Assembly (NCBI GenBank): GCA_036971475.1
Contig: JBAIZL010000001.1
Coordinates: 77,629,771 to 77,693,770 of the forward strand
Origin: Prosapia bicincta
Taxonomy: Eukaryota; Arthropoda; Insecta; Hemiptera; Cercopidae
Length of the DNA stretch: 64,000 bases
Direction of reading: 5' to 3'
Part shown: positions 1 to 8,715 of the stretch, piece by piece
Position numbering within the stretch: position 1 is the stretch's first letter
Layout of the letters: each line of letters begins with the position of its first letter
The notes under the pieces: generated by a model
The model's input: the letters and a program-made list of their open reading frames with translations, nothing else
Told to the model about the DNA's origin: nothing
Databases searched by the model: none
Program-made: the position numbers and the translations under genes

Positions 1-90
1 AAAAACATTATACACACGACTCAAGAAGAAATATGTATGACGTCAACAAATACTAACATCATGAACCGAACATCCACACCAGGCAAATAG
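1..90 (+). pseudogene. C-terminal end of a Penelope-like element (PLE) ORF
   Basis: The frame is open from base 1 and ends at TAG (88-90). The peptide ends NTNIMNRTSTPGK and matches the tails of the PLE ORFs that end near 3912 (+) and 1710 (-), which read NTNITDRTSTPEKYQ. Only the end of the GIY-YIG endonuclease region is present; the rest lies left of the window. The terminal repeat of the same subfamily follows directly. Part of a mobile element, not a host gene. Confidence 0.7.
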
Positions 91-311
91 AGAAAAATTA
101 ATCAGTGATTCGACAATGGTCAATGACCGAAAGGTGCCTCATCACATAAGATAAAAAAATTGCACTTAGTGGTGGAAAAATTATTTACAAGTAATAATAA
201 TAACATCCTAAAGTCAGTGCAACATATATATAGTGATATTTCAAGTTGTCCATTATTTTTCTGTTGCACTGACATTAGGATGTTATTATTATTACTTGTA
301 AATAATTTTTT

Positions 312-358
<47 letters not shown>

Positions 359-463
359 GTTAATAAATTACCTATGAAGGTAATTTATTAACTTCATAAA
401 GTCAGTGCAACGGAAAAACAATGGATAATATTAAATATCAAGAATATATATATATATATATAT
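91..463. repeat. PLE terminal-repeat fragments in inverted arrangement with (TA)n
   Basis: From about 104 this is the post-ORF PLE repeat (GTGATTCGACAATGG and onward), with the diverged hammerhead-like fold described at 3914. Bases 180-225 return inverted at 262-310, and 356-380 is inverted at 381-396. (TA)n tracts lie at 312-355 and 444-464. No gene is present. Confidence 0.7.
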
Positions 464-465
464 AG

Positions 466-814
466 ATTAGTTCCAGTAGAGCTTAAAGCTTATTTAGGAA
501 TTTTTTGGACTTGATAGGAGGCTGACAGACTTACCTAAAGGCAATAGTCCAAAACTGCAATCTCTTGGAAATAAGCACATATAAAACACTTAATACACTT
601 TTATTTGAAATATTTCGATCAACATTATCTTCTTCAGTCAAGAAAGAGAAAAACCCTTTCTTGACTGAAGAAGATCATGTTGATCGAAATATTTCAAATA
701 AAAGTGTATTAAGTGTTTTATATGTGTTTTATATGTGCTTATTTCCAAGAGATTGCAGTTTTGGACTATTGCCTTTAGGTAAGTCTGTCAGTCTCCTATC
801 AAGTCCAAAAAATT

Positions 815-857
<43 letters not shown>
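466..857. repeat. Palindromic pair of PLE terminal repeats ending in (TA)n
   Basis: The left arm (about 490-645) returns almost exactly inverted at about 655-820, with only a few bases at the centre. The outer part contains GACTGACAGACTTACC-type sequence also seen at 4080, 21640, 23060 and 23450. The right arm carries a hammerhead-like motif at 661-697. A (TA)n tract follows at 818-857. The open frame at 565-894 is a by-product of the palindrome. Confidence 0.8.
661..697 (+). ncRNA. Hammerhead-like ribozyme motif, PLE subfamily E
   Basis: In order: helix I 5' strand UUGA (661-664); core CUGAAGA (665-671) plus one extra A; helix II GAUCA/UGAUC with loop UGU (673-685); GAA (686-688); a minimal helix III of one pair (A689-U692); H17 = U693; helix I 3' strand UCAA (694-697). 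Helix I is fully complementary. Helix III is very short, so self-cleavage may be weak or need a dimer. A copy with a disturbed helix II lies inverted in the left arm of the palindrome. Not tested. Confidence 0.55.
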
Positions 858-861
<4 letters not shown>

Positions 862-943
862 TATGGTGATATGTTTTCTTGTATATATAGTTAATAAATT
901 TAAAATATTTCAAACACAAGAATACATTTAATGAATATATTTA

Positions 944-987
944 TTCAAAGCTTTTCGCCGATAAAAAAGTATCAGCATCTTCAGGAA
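944..987 (-). ncRNA. Hammerhead-like motif, PLE subfamily F, first - strand copy
   Basis: Same sequence as the copy at 1148-1191 on the opposite strand: CUGAAGA plus U, helix II GCUGAUA/UAUCGGC, GAAA, helix III AA-GC-UU, helix I UUC/GAA. Confidence 0.55.
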
Positions 988-1068
988 AAATAATTATCTA
1001 GTCTTGTATATATAGTTAATAAATTTAAAATATTTCAAACACAAGAATACATTTAATGAATATATTTA

Positions 1069-1112
1069 TTCAAAGCTTTTCGCCGATAAAAAAGTATCAG
1101 CATCTTCAGGAA
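1069..1112 (-). ncRNA. Hammerhead-like motif, PLE subfamily F, second - strand copy
   Basis: Second member of the 126-bp tandem duplication, with the same core and helices as at 944-987. Confidence 0.55.
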
Positions 1113-1147
1113 AAATAATTATCTAATCTTAGATTAGATAATTATTT

Positions 1148-1191
1148 TTCCTGAAGATGCTGATACTTTTTTATCGGCGAAAAGCTTTGAA
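1148..1191 (+). ncRNA. Hammerhead-like motif, PLE subfamily F
   Basis: Helix I UUC (1148-1150) pairs with GAA (1189-1191). The core is CUGAAGA (1151-1157) plus one extra U. Helix II is a 7-bp stem, GCUGAUA with UAUCGGC and one G-U pair, with loop CUUUUU. GAA (1179-1181) follows, then helix III AA-GC-UU (1182-1187) and H17 = U1188. A relative at 34725-34768 keeps the core and stems but differs in the helix II loop. Confidence 0.6.
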
Positions 1192-1241
1192 TAAATATAT
1201 TCATTAAATGTATTCTTGTGTTTGAAATATTTTAAATTTAT

Positions 1242-1283
<42 letters not shown>

Positions 1284-1286
<3 letters not shown>

Positions 1287-1709
1287 TTGATATTTAACGT
1301 TATCCATTGTTTTTCCGTTGCACTGACTTTATGAAGTTAATATATTACTATTGTAAGTAATTTTATCCACCATTAAGTGCAATAATTTTACCTTGAGTGA
1401 TGAGGCACCTTTCGGTCAATTGACCATTGTCGAATCACCCAAATAAATGAGTGATTCGACAATGGTCAATTGACCGAAAGGTGCCTCATCACTCAAGGTA
1501 AAATTATTGCACTTAATGGTGGATAAAATTACTTACAATAGTAATATATTAACTTCATATATATATATTTTACGTTATCCATTGTTTTTCCGTTGCACTG
1601 ACTTTATGAAGTTATTATATTACTATTGTAAGTAATTTTATCCACCATTAAGTGCAATAATTTTACCTTGAGTGATGAGGCACCTTTCGGTCACTTGACC
1701 ATTGTCGAA
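1284..1709. repeat. PLE 3' region, subfamily J, in palindromic and repeated arrangement
   Basis: Bases 1310-1437 return inverted at 1450-1555, with AT-rich sequence at the centre. A further copy at 1566-1709 leads into the PLE ORF on the - strand. Shared landmarks are CCGTTGCACTGACTTTATGA and TTAAGTGCAATAATTTTACC. Each copy carries the hammerhead-like J fold (for example 1450-1493 on the + strand). Confidence 0.75.
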
Positions 1710-2300
1710 TCACTGATATTTTTCTGGTGTAGATGTTCGGTCCGTGATATTGGTATTTGTTGACGTTACACGCACTTTCTCTTGATCTGTGTGTATGATG
1801 TTTTTATATAGTATGTTTTCTGTATATGTTGTTTGTAGATTCATTAAATTGTTGTGTATGTTTTTATAAATGTGGTATTTTTCTAGTGAGTTTAGTTCTA
1901 TTGGGTTATTACTTATTTCAAGTATGGTTAGATTATTTTCGTAATTTGTTATTTCATGTTTATGTGATATTAGGTGTGCTGCAACATTTGATATTTTTGA
2001 ATTTTTGTTTTTGAATGCTCTATAATGTTCTTCAAATCTTATTTTAAATGATCTGGTTGTTTTTCCTATGTAAAAAGTGTTACAGTTGTTGCATGTAATT
2101 TTGTAAATTCCTGATAGGTTATGTTTTTCTGAATTTGTTTTGTGGTTTGTGTTATTAAGATATTTTATTATTTTGTTGTTTGGTTTGTATGTTGGAGTGT
2201 AGTATTCTTTGTTGTATATATTTGTTATTTTTTCTATTTTGTTATTGGTGTATTTATATTTTAGGTAGATTTTTTTATTTTCATTATTTTTGTGTTCCGG
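1710..2300 (-). pseudogene. 5'-truncated PLE ORF, GIY-YIG endonuclease domain
   Basis: Read on the - strand, the frame gives LSGIYKITCNNCNTFYIGKT, the GIY-YIG nuclease core of a PLE with its CNNC cysteine pair, followed by RSFKIRFEEHYRAFKNK. It ends ITDRTSTPEKYQ at stop 1710-1712. The reverse transcriptase part is missing; the copy breaks off at 2300, where an oppositely oriented copy begins. Open frames on the + strand here are mirror images. The GIY-YIG domain of PLEs nicks target DNA for target-primed reverse transcription. Confidence 0.8.
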
Positions 2301-2886
2301 TTAAAGTGATGTCGAGATATAAATATAAATGATAATAAAATAGAAACTACAGTATACAGGAAACCTACTTCCAACAACACCACAATACACTACAAATCTA
2401 ACCACCCCTGGACACACAAAATTAACACTTACAGTAACATAATAAATGAAGCAATAAAATACACACAGGATAACAAACAAAAATTAAATGAAGAATTAGA
2501 TAACATTACAAAAATAGCAATAGAAAATGGATACAACAAACACATTATAAAAAATATATACAATAAATTCACAAAAAAACCTAACCTCAACACGACACTA
2601 CAACCGGAACACAAAAATAATGAAAATAAAAAAATCTACCTAAAATATAAATACACCAATAACAAAATAGAAAAAATAACAAATATATACAACAAAGAAT
2701 ACTACACTCCAACATACAAACCAAACAACAAAATAATAAAATATCTTAATAACACAAACCACAAAACAAATTCAGAAAAACATAACCTATCAGGAATTTA
2801 CAAAATTACATGCAACAACTGTAACACTTTTTACATAGGAAAAACAACCAGATCATTTAAAATAAGATTTGAAGAACATTATAGAG

Positions 2887-3604
2887 CAGGGGTTCCCAAA
2901 CTGGGGGGGCGCGCCCCCCTGGGGGGGCGTGGCGAAAGTCCAGGGGGGGGCGTGACACCTAAATGAAATAAATAACAAAATTACAAAAATAATTTCCTCA
3001 GATCTTTGAATTAAAGTCTTTCTAAGTTTCCTTACTTGCCTTTTTCAACAACATACATGTGCGAAAAAGCGTTTTCAACTCTTGTGGCGATCAAAACCAA
3101 GTACCGCAACAAACTTGATGTCGAAAGTGACCTACGCTGTGCTTTGTCTGAAACACAACCCAGGATCTGTCAACTTATTCAGAACATGCAAGCGCACCCA
3201 TCTCACTAAATTACATTTTATGTTTTGTTTTTGTAAGTAGGTAGGCCTATTGTTTCACCTTCCTTAAATTGAAAATGTATCTGTGTTACAATGTTAAATT
3301 TTGTATCAGTAATTATATTCGTTTTTCATGTAATACTTGTTTTAATTTTCATCATACGTATAATTATTGAATCTTTCCATTCTGCGATACTGCCTTCAAC
3401 AGTGAACAAAAAATCTACCTACTCACCGTATCAAGTAGGCACATACTTGTACGAGTTCATGTACTTGTACAAGTAGGAGTTGGTGTGGTACGGCACCGTG
3501 GAAATAGGGTATTGCAAAATGGAAAGTTGACATGTGTAGGGGGGCGTGGGGGGTCTCCAAATAACCAGAAGGGGGCGTGGTACAAAAAAGTTTGGGAACC
3601 CCTG
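2887..3604. mobile_element. Internally deleted hAT DNA transposon
   Basis: The ends are perfect inverted repeats, CAGGGGTTCCCAAACT and its complement. They are flanked by the 8-bp direct duplication TTATAGAG (2879-2886 and 3605-3612), the target-site length typical of hAT. The 718-bp element sits inside the PLE reading frame. A transposase C-terminus remains inside (3030-3209). Confidence 0.92.
3030..3209 (+). pseudogene. hAT transposase C-terminal remnant (dimerisation region)
   Basis: The frame reads PYLPFSTTYMCEKAFSTLVA then IKTKYRNKLDVESDLRCALS, ending QNMQAHPSH before TAA (3207-3209). The block FSTTYxCEKAFS...IKTKYRNRLD is the conserved C-terminal region of hAT transposases of the ZBED/SCAND3-like kind. 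The DDE catalytic part and N-terminus are absent, so the copy depends on a source elsewhere in the genome. Confidence 0.85.
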
Positions 3605-3913
3605 TTATAGAGCATTCAAAAACAAAAATTCAAAAGTATCAAATGTTGCAGCACACCTAATATCACATAAACATGAAATAACAAATTACGAAAATAACCT
3701 AACCATACCTGAAATAAATAATAACCCAATAGAACTAAACTCACTAGAAAAATACCACATTTATAAAAACACACAACAATTTAATGGATCTACAAACAAC
3801 ATATACAGAAGACATACTATATAAAAACATCATACACACAGATCAAGAGAAAGTGCGTGTAACGTCAACAAATACCAATATCACGGACCGAACATCTACA
3901 CCAGAAAAATATC

Positions 3914-3957
3914 AGTGATTCGACAATGGTCAAGTGACCGAAAGGTGCCTCATCACT
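3914..3957 (+). other. Diverged hammerhead-like fold after a PLE ORF, subfamily J
   Basis: Helix I AGUGAU (3914-3919) pairs perfectly with AUCACU (3952-3957). Helix II is GGUCA/UGACC with loop AG (3928-3939). GAA (3940-3942) follows, then helix III AGG-UG-CCU (3943-3950) and H17 = C3951. The expected core CUGANGAN is replaced by UCGACAAU (3920-3927), so C3, U4 and G8 differ. The PLE stop codon overlaps helix I. Other copies are at about 104, 1395, 1450, 1667, 5613 and 22410. Activity is doubtful. Confidence 0.5.
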
Positions 3958-4017
3958 CAAGGTAAAATTATTGCACTTAATGGTGGATAAAATTACTTAC
4001 AATAGTAATATATTAAC

Positions 4018-4063
<46 letters not shown>
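3958..4063 (+). repeat. Rest of the PLE J terminal repeat and (TA)n
   Basis: Carries the TTGCACTTAATGGTGG and TAACTTCAT landmarks of subfamily J and runs into (TA)n at 4021-4063. Confidence 0.7.
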
Positions 4064-4065
<2 letters not shown>

Positions 4066-4196
4066 TTTTTTGGACTAGGAGACTGACAGACTTACCTTGG
4101 TAAGAGTCCACTCTGTAGTCTTGAAATAGAAACACATGAAAGTACTTAAACAATGATATATTTCAACCACACAGTGGTCTTTGTCAATCGAAGAGA
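4064..4196 (-). repeat. PLE terminal-repeat fragment, subfamily I
   Basis: Matches one arm of the palindromes at 21620-21965 and 23056-23330 (GACTGACAGACTTACCTTGG, ending near TTTGTCAATCGAAG). It lies immediately upstream of the PLE coding remnant at 4200, in inverted orientation. Confidence 0.75.
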
Positions 4197-4199
4197 CAA

Positions 4200-5155
4200 T
4201 CTACAGCAACAATCACCTTCTTAGAAGTAGATGTAACAATTAGAGATGGGAATATCTATACAGGTGTCCACATCAAACCGACAAACCATCTGCAATACCT
4301 ACATTTCAGTAGCGTCTACCCTATGAATATTAAAAGGTCCACATTATACAGTCAGGCAATCAGGGGCAAGAGAATTTGTTCCAATGATATAGCATTGGAG
4401 GACTAATAGAAAGACCTTACTAGCTTTCCAAAAAAGAGGATATCCTAAACAACTTGTTGACGATCAAATCTGCAGCTCAATCTTCTGGTGAACCCAGACC
4501 ACCTATGGAAGACAACAAACTGTCTTTAGCTACAGATTACCATCCAGGCCTACAGAAGCTGAACAAAATATTAAAGGATGGCTTCAAGATTCTTTAAGCT
4601 TCCACCCACATCAAAGATCTTTTCTCAAATCCACCATATATTTGGTTCAGATAACCTTTTAATTTGAGAAATATTTTAGTACATCCAAAATTAGCAGATC
4701 CAAGTACTGAAAAACCGCTTAAACTTCCTCATCGCTCCTTTCCGTGCAATAGACCTAGATGCAAGTTATGTCCAATACACATCCCAACAAATAGTTTCCA
4801 TAGCTTAGCAACCAATGTGGACTTCAAGATTCAGGGTCATCATACTTGTACATCCAAAAATGTAATATACCAGTTGCAATGTAAATTTTGCTTGGCACAG
4901 TACATAGGCCTTACCACGGATGGTCTGAACATCAGAATGAATGGCCACAGATATGATGTTGGAACCATGAACATAGACAGGCCAACCGCTTAACACGCTG
5001 CTAGTCACAACATCATATCTTTCAAAGATTGTTATACCACCAAAATAATTAAGGCCCTCTCCCCTGATTGCAACCCTTCAGAATTGAGAGGATGGGAGTT
5101 ATCATACCAGTGGTACACCAAATCTAGAGAGCCTCCTAACCTCAACATCAGATAA
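4200..5155 (+). pseudogene. Degenerate PLE ORF, Poseidon/Neptune-like: RT C-terminus plus endonuclease
   Basis: Pieces in order: TITFLEVDVTIRDGNIYTGV, HIKPTNHLQYLHFSSVYPMN and YSQAIRGKRICS, then LAFQKRGYPKQLVDDQI, then RNILVHPKLADPSTEKPLKL, then NVIYQLQCKFCLAQYIGLT (endonuclease core). It ends RGWELSYQWYTKSREPPNLN-IR before TAA. This block order is the RT thumb, linker and GIY-YIG end of vertebrate/invertebrate PLEs. There are several stops and frameshifts (TAA near 4405, TGA near 4479, TAA at 4991-4993), and the RT palm is absent. Confidence 0.85.
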
Positions 5156-5650
5156 AACTCCTTTTACCTTCCCCCTAACTTCTACCATTTTTAACAACTC
5201 CATTTACTTTCCTTCTGACAGACTATTAATATCTAGTTTCAAATAATCAATATTTATACAAATCACATATAGCACTATGTCATAAACTATAAATCTGTGA
5301 ATCTATGACATTTGGATATTTATACACATCTGTGGTTCACTTCAGTCTTTTCTTTTTTTATTTTTTGATTGACAAAGATCATTTTTGATCGAAATATTTC
5401 AATAGTGTGATAAGTTTTTATATGTGTCTATTTATTTCCAAGAGATTGTAGTTTTATACTATTGCCATTAGGTCTCCTATCTAGTATAAAAATTTGTAAA
5501 TAAGCTTTAAGCTCTAGTATAACTATCCTAAATATATATATATATGAAGTTGATTTATTACTATTGTAAATACTTTTATCCACCACTAAGTGCAATAATT
5601 TTACCTTGTTGTGATGAGGCATCTTTCGGTCACTTGGCCATTGTCGAATC
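5156..5650 (+). repeat. PLE 3' sequence and terminal-repeat fragments
   Basis: 5156-5335 is A/T-rich sequence following the PLE stop. 5345-5530 is a terminal-repeat fragment related to subfamilies E and I. Helix I (UUGA/UCAA), helix II (GAUCA/UGAUC) and GAAA are kept, but the core is cut to CAAA. 5540-5650 is a J-type fragment beside a short (TA)n. Confidence 0.6.
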
Positions 5651-6003
5651 ACTGATATTTTTCTGGTGTAGATGTTCGGTCTGTGATGTTGGTATTTGTT
5701 GACGTTACACTCATTTTCTCTTGATCTGCGTGTATGTTGTTTTTATATAGTATGTCTTCTGTATATGTGGTCTGTAGGTTCATTAAATTTTTGTGTGTGT
5801 TTTTATAAATGTGGTATTTTTCTAGTGAGTTTAATTCTATTGGGTTATTATTTATTTCAAGTATGGTTAGGTTATTTTCGTAGTTTGTTATTTCATGTTT
5901 ATGTGATATTAGGTGTGCTACAACATTTGATACTTTTGTATTTTTATTTTTGATGCTTTGTAATGTTCTTCAAATCTTAATGATCTGGTCGTTTTCCCTA
6001 TGT
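5651..6003 (-). pseudogene. Truncated PLE ORF end, subfamily J
   Basis: On the - strand this gives the last part of the GIY-YIG region and the tail of the same PLE subfamily as 1710-2300, ending in a TSTPEKYQ-like tail. The copy starts abruptly near 6003, where an unrelated CCGTTGCACTG-type piece abuts it (complement). A degraded fragment. Confidence 0.7.
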
Positions 6004-7303
6004 GCAACGGAAAAATAATGGACAACGTAAAATATCAATATATATTGTAACATTTTGGAATAGCAAGTAAGAAAGGCACTATGTATAATATAATATAAAT
6101 ATGTAAGTAAATTCAAACCATAAAATAACCAATTATGAAAAAAGAGAAAAATGTAAACATAACCTAAATTGGCAAAATCGTAACATTTAATCACAAGTTT
6201 AGAACAATAACCACTATAAAAAAAAACAATGTAATAGAAACAATTTAATGTGTAACAGTTTGAAAAGAACACTAAAACAATGTAAATAAAAGTAAAAGCC
6301 TTTAAGTATTAAGAAAGTGAAACCAGTTTTAGATTACAAAAAATGAACAAGACGGGCTGGCTAGCACATTGTGAACAGAACAGCTGATAATTTAAACTTA
6401 GTCGGAAGAAATAATATTTAAATGCAGTCACCCGCAAAGAAATTAAAATCTAGTTATTAAGAACATGAAATGTACCAAAGGCAGTGAATACAGCATCCGC
6501 AAAGCCGGTAACAACGATTAAAAAAAGGAAATAGTTGGTTTAGCCATTTTTTTAAACGCGTGGCATAGTGTTGTTACAGTCGCACACACCTACTCAAGCA
6601 AGACAGACGTACTTCAGAATTGGCCCATAAAATTTAACGAATTTAAACTTAGTGCGGGAGTGTTATTCTCGAATTCAATTAACACTACAAAATACTTTCA
6701 AGAAAATTAATTAAAACTATTTATTGAATAAAGATCTTATTAAATATTTTGATAAAGGCTGAAAAGTGGAATCTGCAATCTAAAACACTTAAGTATCTAG
6801 GCTAGATCCATTACTACATTTTGAAATTTTACAATCAGACATTTATAAAAGAAAAGAAACCAGTGAATTTATTATAAAATTAAACTATAAAAGAAAACAT
6901 TTAGAAAAAATATTAAGGAACAATTTTACTTAGAAATAAATTAATTTGTAACATAGTTTATAACATTTATAGCTTAGATTTTTTTGTTCTTGTACTTTAG
7001 AGTGCCAAATAAGATTTCATTATTCAAAATTTAAACCCACCAGATAACCCGAGATTAAGTAGAGTTTACAACAAGCATCTTACAAATTTTAAATGTAAAT
7101 TATATAAGATCAGTTGTGAACTGTACTTTTTATTTAGTTACAGAGTTAAAAATATTTTTATTAGTTTTGGGATTTGATTTTGTGTTATTACTAGTTATTT
7201 GACATAATCCAAATCCTAAAGTTAATATGTTTTCTTTCATTAAACTTAAAATATGTTGCATGTTGCTTTATGTTAGATTGTTTAAAATTTTTACTCTTTT
7301 CAG
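6004..7303. other. AT-rich non-coding sequence upstream of a PRPF3 exon
   Basis: No convincing exon, repeat terminus or RNA gene is seen. It is probably PRPF3 intron, because the exon at 7304 starts at a good acceptor (CTCTTTTCAG). Confidence 0.5.
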
Positions 7304-7394
7304 GTTAATGCTTCACAGAATAAAGTGGGAAGAAGAAGTGTTGAAAAATCCTATAGGAAAAGAGAAAAACAACCAGTGTGTTTTGATTTGGGAA
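7304..7394 (+). CDS. PRPF3: PRPF3 (U4/U6 snRNP Prp3), penultimate coding exon
   Basis: Prp3 is a U4/U6 di-snRNP and U4/U6.U5 tri-snRNP protein needed for pre-mRNA splicing in the nucleus. After acceptor TTTTCAG (ending 7303), the exon supplies one base to a split codon and then 30 codons: LMLHRIKWEEEVLKNPIGKE then KNNQCVLIWE. It ends at a codon boundary on donor GTAAGT (7395). LMLHRIKW and KNxxCVLxWE are strongly conserved in the C-terminal DUF1115 region of Prp3 proteins. The acidic insert between the two blocks is short here. The next exon (15722) begins with the G that completes the WEG motif. Upstream exons are not found in the window. Confidence 0.9.
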
Positions 7395-7754
7395 GTAAGT
7401 TCATTTGAATAAAATCCCTAAATTAGTCACTAATAATTCCCTAAACATTTCTGAACTGGATCAAGGGCTTAGAAAAATAATATCTACAACAAACAATAAA
7501 TATTTTTCAATACGAACTTAAATATTATTATATAATCATCTCACAAAAAGCATTATACACATCAAAGGGAACTAGGTCCAAAGGTGTTTAATGATTCTAT
7601 CTAAAGGACCAAAATATGTAAGTTGTATTGAGGGAAAAAAGATACTAATTGATACTAACTTTTAACCAACAACTATACTTACATTTTCATATATACAACA
7701 ATGAAGTGAGAAGTTGTCAGTTTTAGTTGGTAGTTTCATTGAAATCATTATCAA
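7395..7754. other. PRPF3 intron, unique AT-rich part
   Basis: Begins with the donor GTAAGT. No feature is seen before the piggyBac-type element at about 7755. Confidence 0.6.
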
Positions 7755-8715
7755 TACTTTGAAGCCTACCCTCTGAAAAGGCGCCCGTCTTTATATGCTT
7801 GCAAGTTTTTAGATAAAATATAAAGAAAACGTGACATAATAAATACCATATTTACAACAAATTATACATTTTTGTAAAGGGAATGTAAAAAAATATATAT
7901 ATACCAATTGATTACTTACGTTGAGATGACATAAATCTTTGAAAAATGTAAGTAAAATAGCAACACTGTACATCACTGTACTTCACTATACATATTTTAT
8001 GTTGAAATGAAAATAAATATTACATGTAATATGTAATTTTAAAGCTAAAAGAAATTGTAATTTAGAAATATATACTTTAGAATTTAGAAAACTCTAAAAT
8101 CTGGTCATTTACATCTTCATTTAGTTCATCAATAAAAGATATCTCAATTGTACCTCAGCCTAGTTAGGTTTCACTGTCACTGTCACTGTCTAAAAACAAC
8201 ATATCTCGTATTAATCGCTTTCTAAAGTGTCTTTAGCCATTATATCTATAACACAATATCTCTAACAATAAAAATTAAATCAACTAAAATAACTGAAAGA
8301 TAAATTTAAAGCAAAAAAAAATTTGAAACCTAAACAAAAATTACACAAACTACATGCAAATTAAATAAACTAAATAACTTATAGAGAATATTTAGAGCAA
8401 ATAGCAACAAACTCGAAACGTAAACAACTCGCACTAATAAAACACTCACTGTCTTACCAAATCAACATCTGTCAAACAAATGTCTCTCGGTCGCCACACT
8501 TAACGAAATAAGTTTTTGTTTGTGAAAGTAACTCTGATTGGCCTAAAGGTAAAGACATGTAAGTAGAATAACCAATATAAAGAAATATATTGATAAAACT
8601 GAGAATACGCAGGCATTACATTACTATAGAAATAAATATGGGAGCTATACACAGGTGTAGGCAACTTGCGTTAACTATATGGCACGATCTATACTCGGAC
8701 GTAGACTTGAAAGTG
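7755..8715 (+). mobile_element. Non-autonomous piggyBac-type element, copy 1
   Basis: The right end is ACTTGAAAGTG followed by TTAA (8716-8719). The left end is a decayed TACTTTGAAGCCTACC. The whole length aligns, inverted, with 11839-12835; shared landmarks include CAACACTGTACATCACTG, the ACAAATTATACAT region and a GTTTGTTTGACAGATG-like segment. TTAA target duplications are diagnostic for piggyBac. No transposase coding is seen. Confidence 0.75.

Larger units (their letters stand above)
876..1283. repeat. Palindromic PLE terminal repeat with a 126-bp tandem duplication, then (TA)n
   Basis: A block starting CTTGTATATATAG at about 878 repeats 126 bp later at about 1004, and the same sequence returns inverted at 1125-1235. 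Each copy contains a hammerhead-like motif (944-987 and 1069-1112 on the - strand; 1148-1191 on the + strand). A (TA)n tract at 1243-1283 ends the block. Confidence 0.8.
2301..3912 (+). pseudogene. 5'-truncated PLE ORF (RT C-terminus and GIY-YIG endonuclease), split by a hAT insertion
   Basis: Frames read NDNKIETTVYRKPTSNNTT, then IENGYNKHIIKNIYNKF, then GIYKITCNNCNTFYIGKT, interrupted after EEHYRA at 2886 by a hAT element. They resume at 3605 with FKNKNSKVSNVAAHLISHKH. Near 3780 a one-base frame change separates the early stop (3822-3824) from the relict tail that ends TSTPEKYQ at 3910-3912. The protein closely matches the - strand copy at 1710-2300, so two 5'-truncated copies sit head to head. 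Nonfunctional. Confidence 0.8.

Noticed and set aside
565..894. 109-codon open frame
   Set aside because: It runs through a palindrome of PLE terminal repeats and ends in (TA)n translation.
1826..2014. Hydrophobic open frame on the + strand (and near copies at 5696 and 22579)
   Set aside because: Mirror image of the A/T-rich PLE endonuclease ORF on the - strand.
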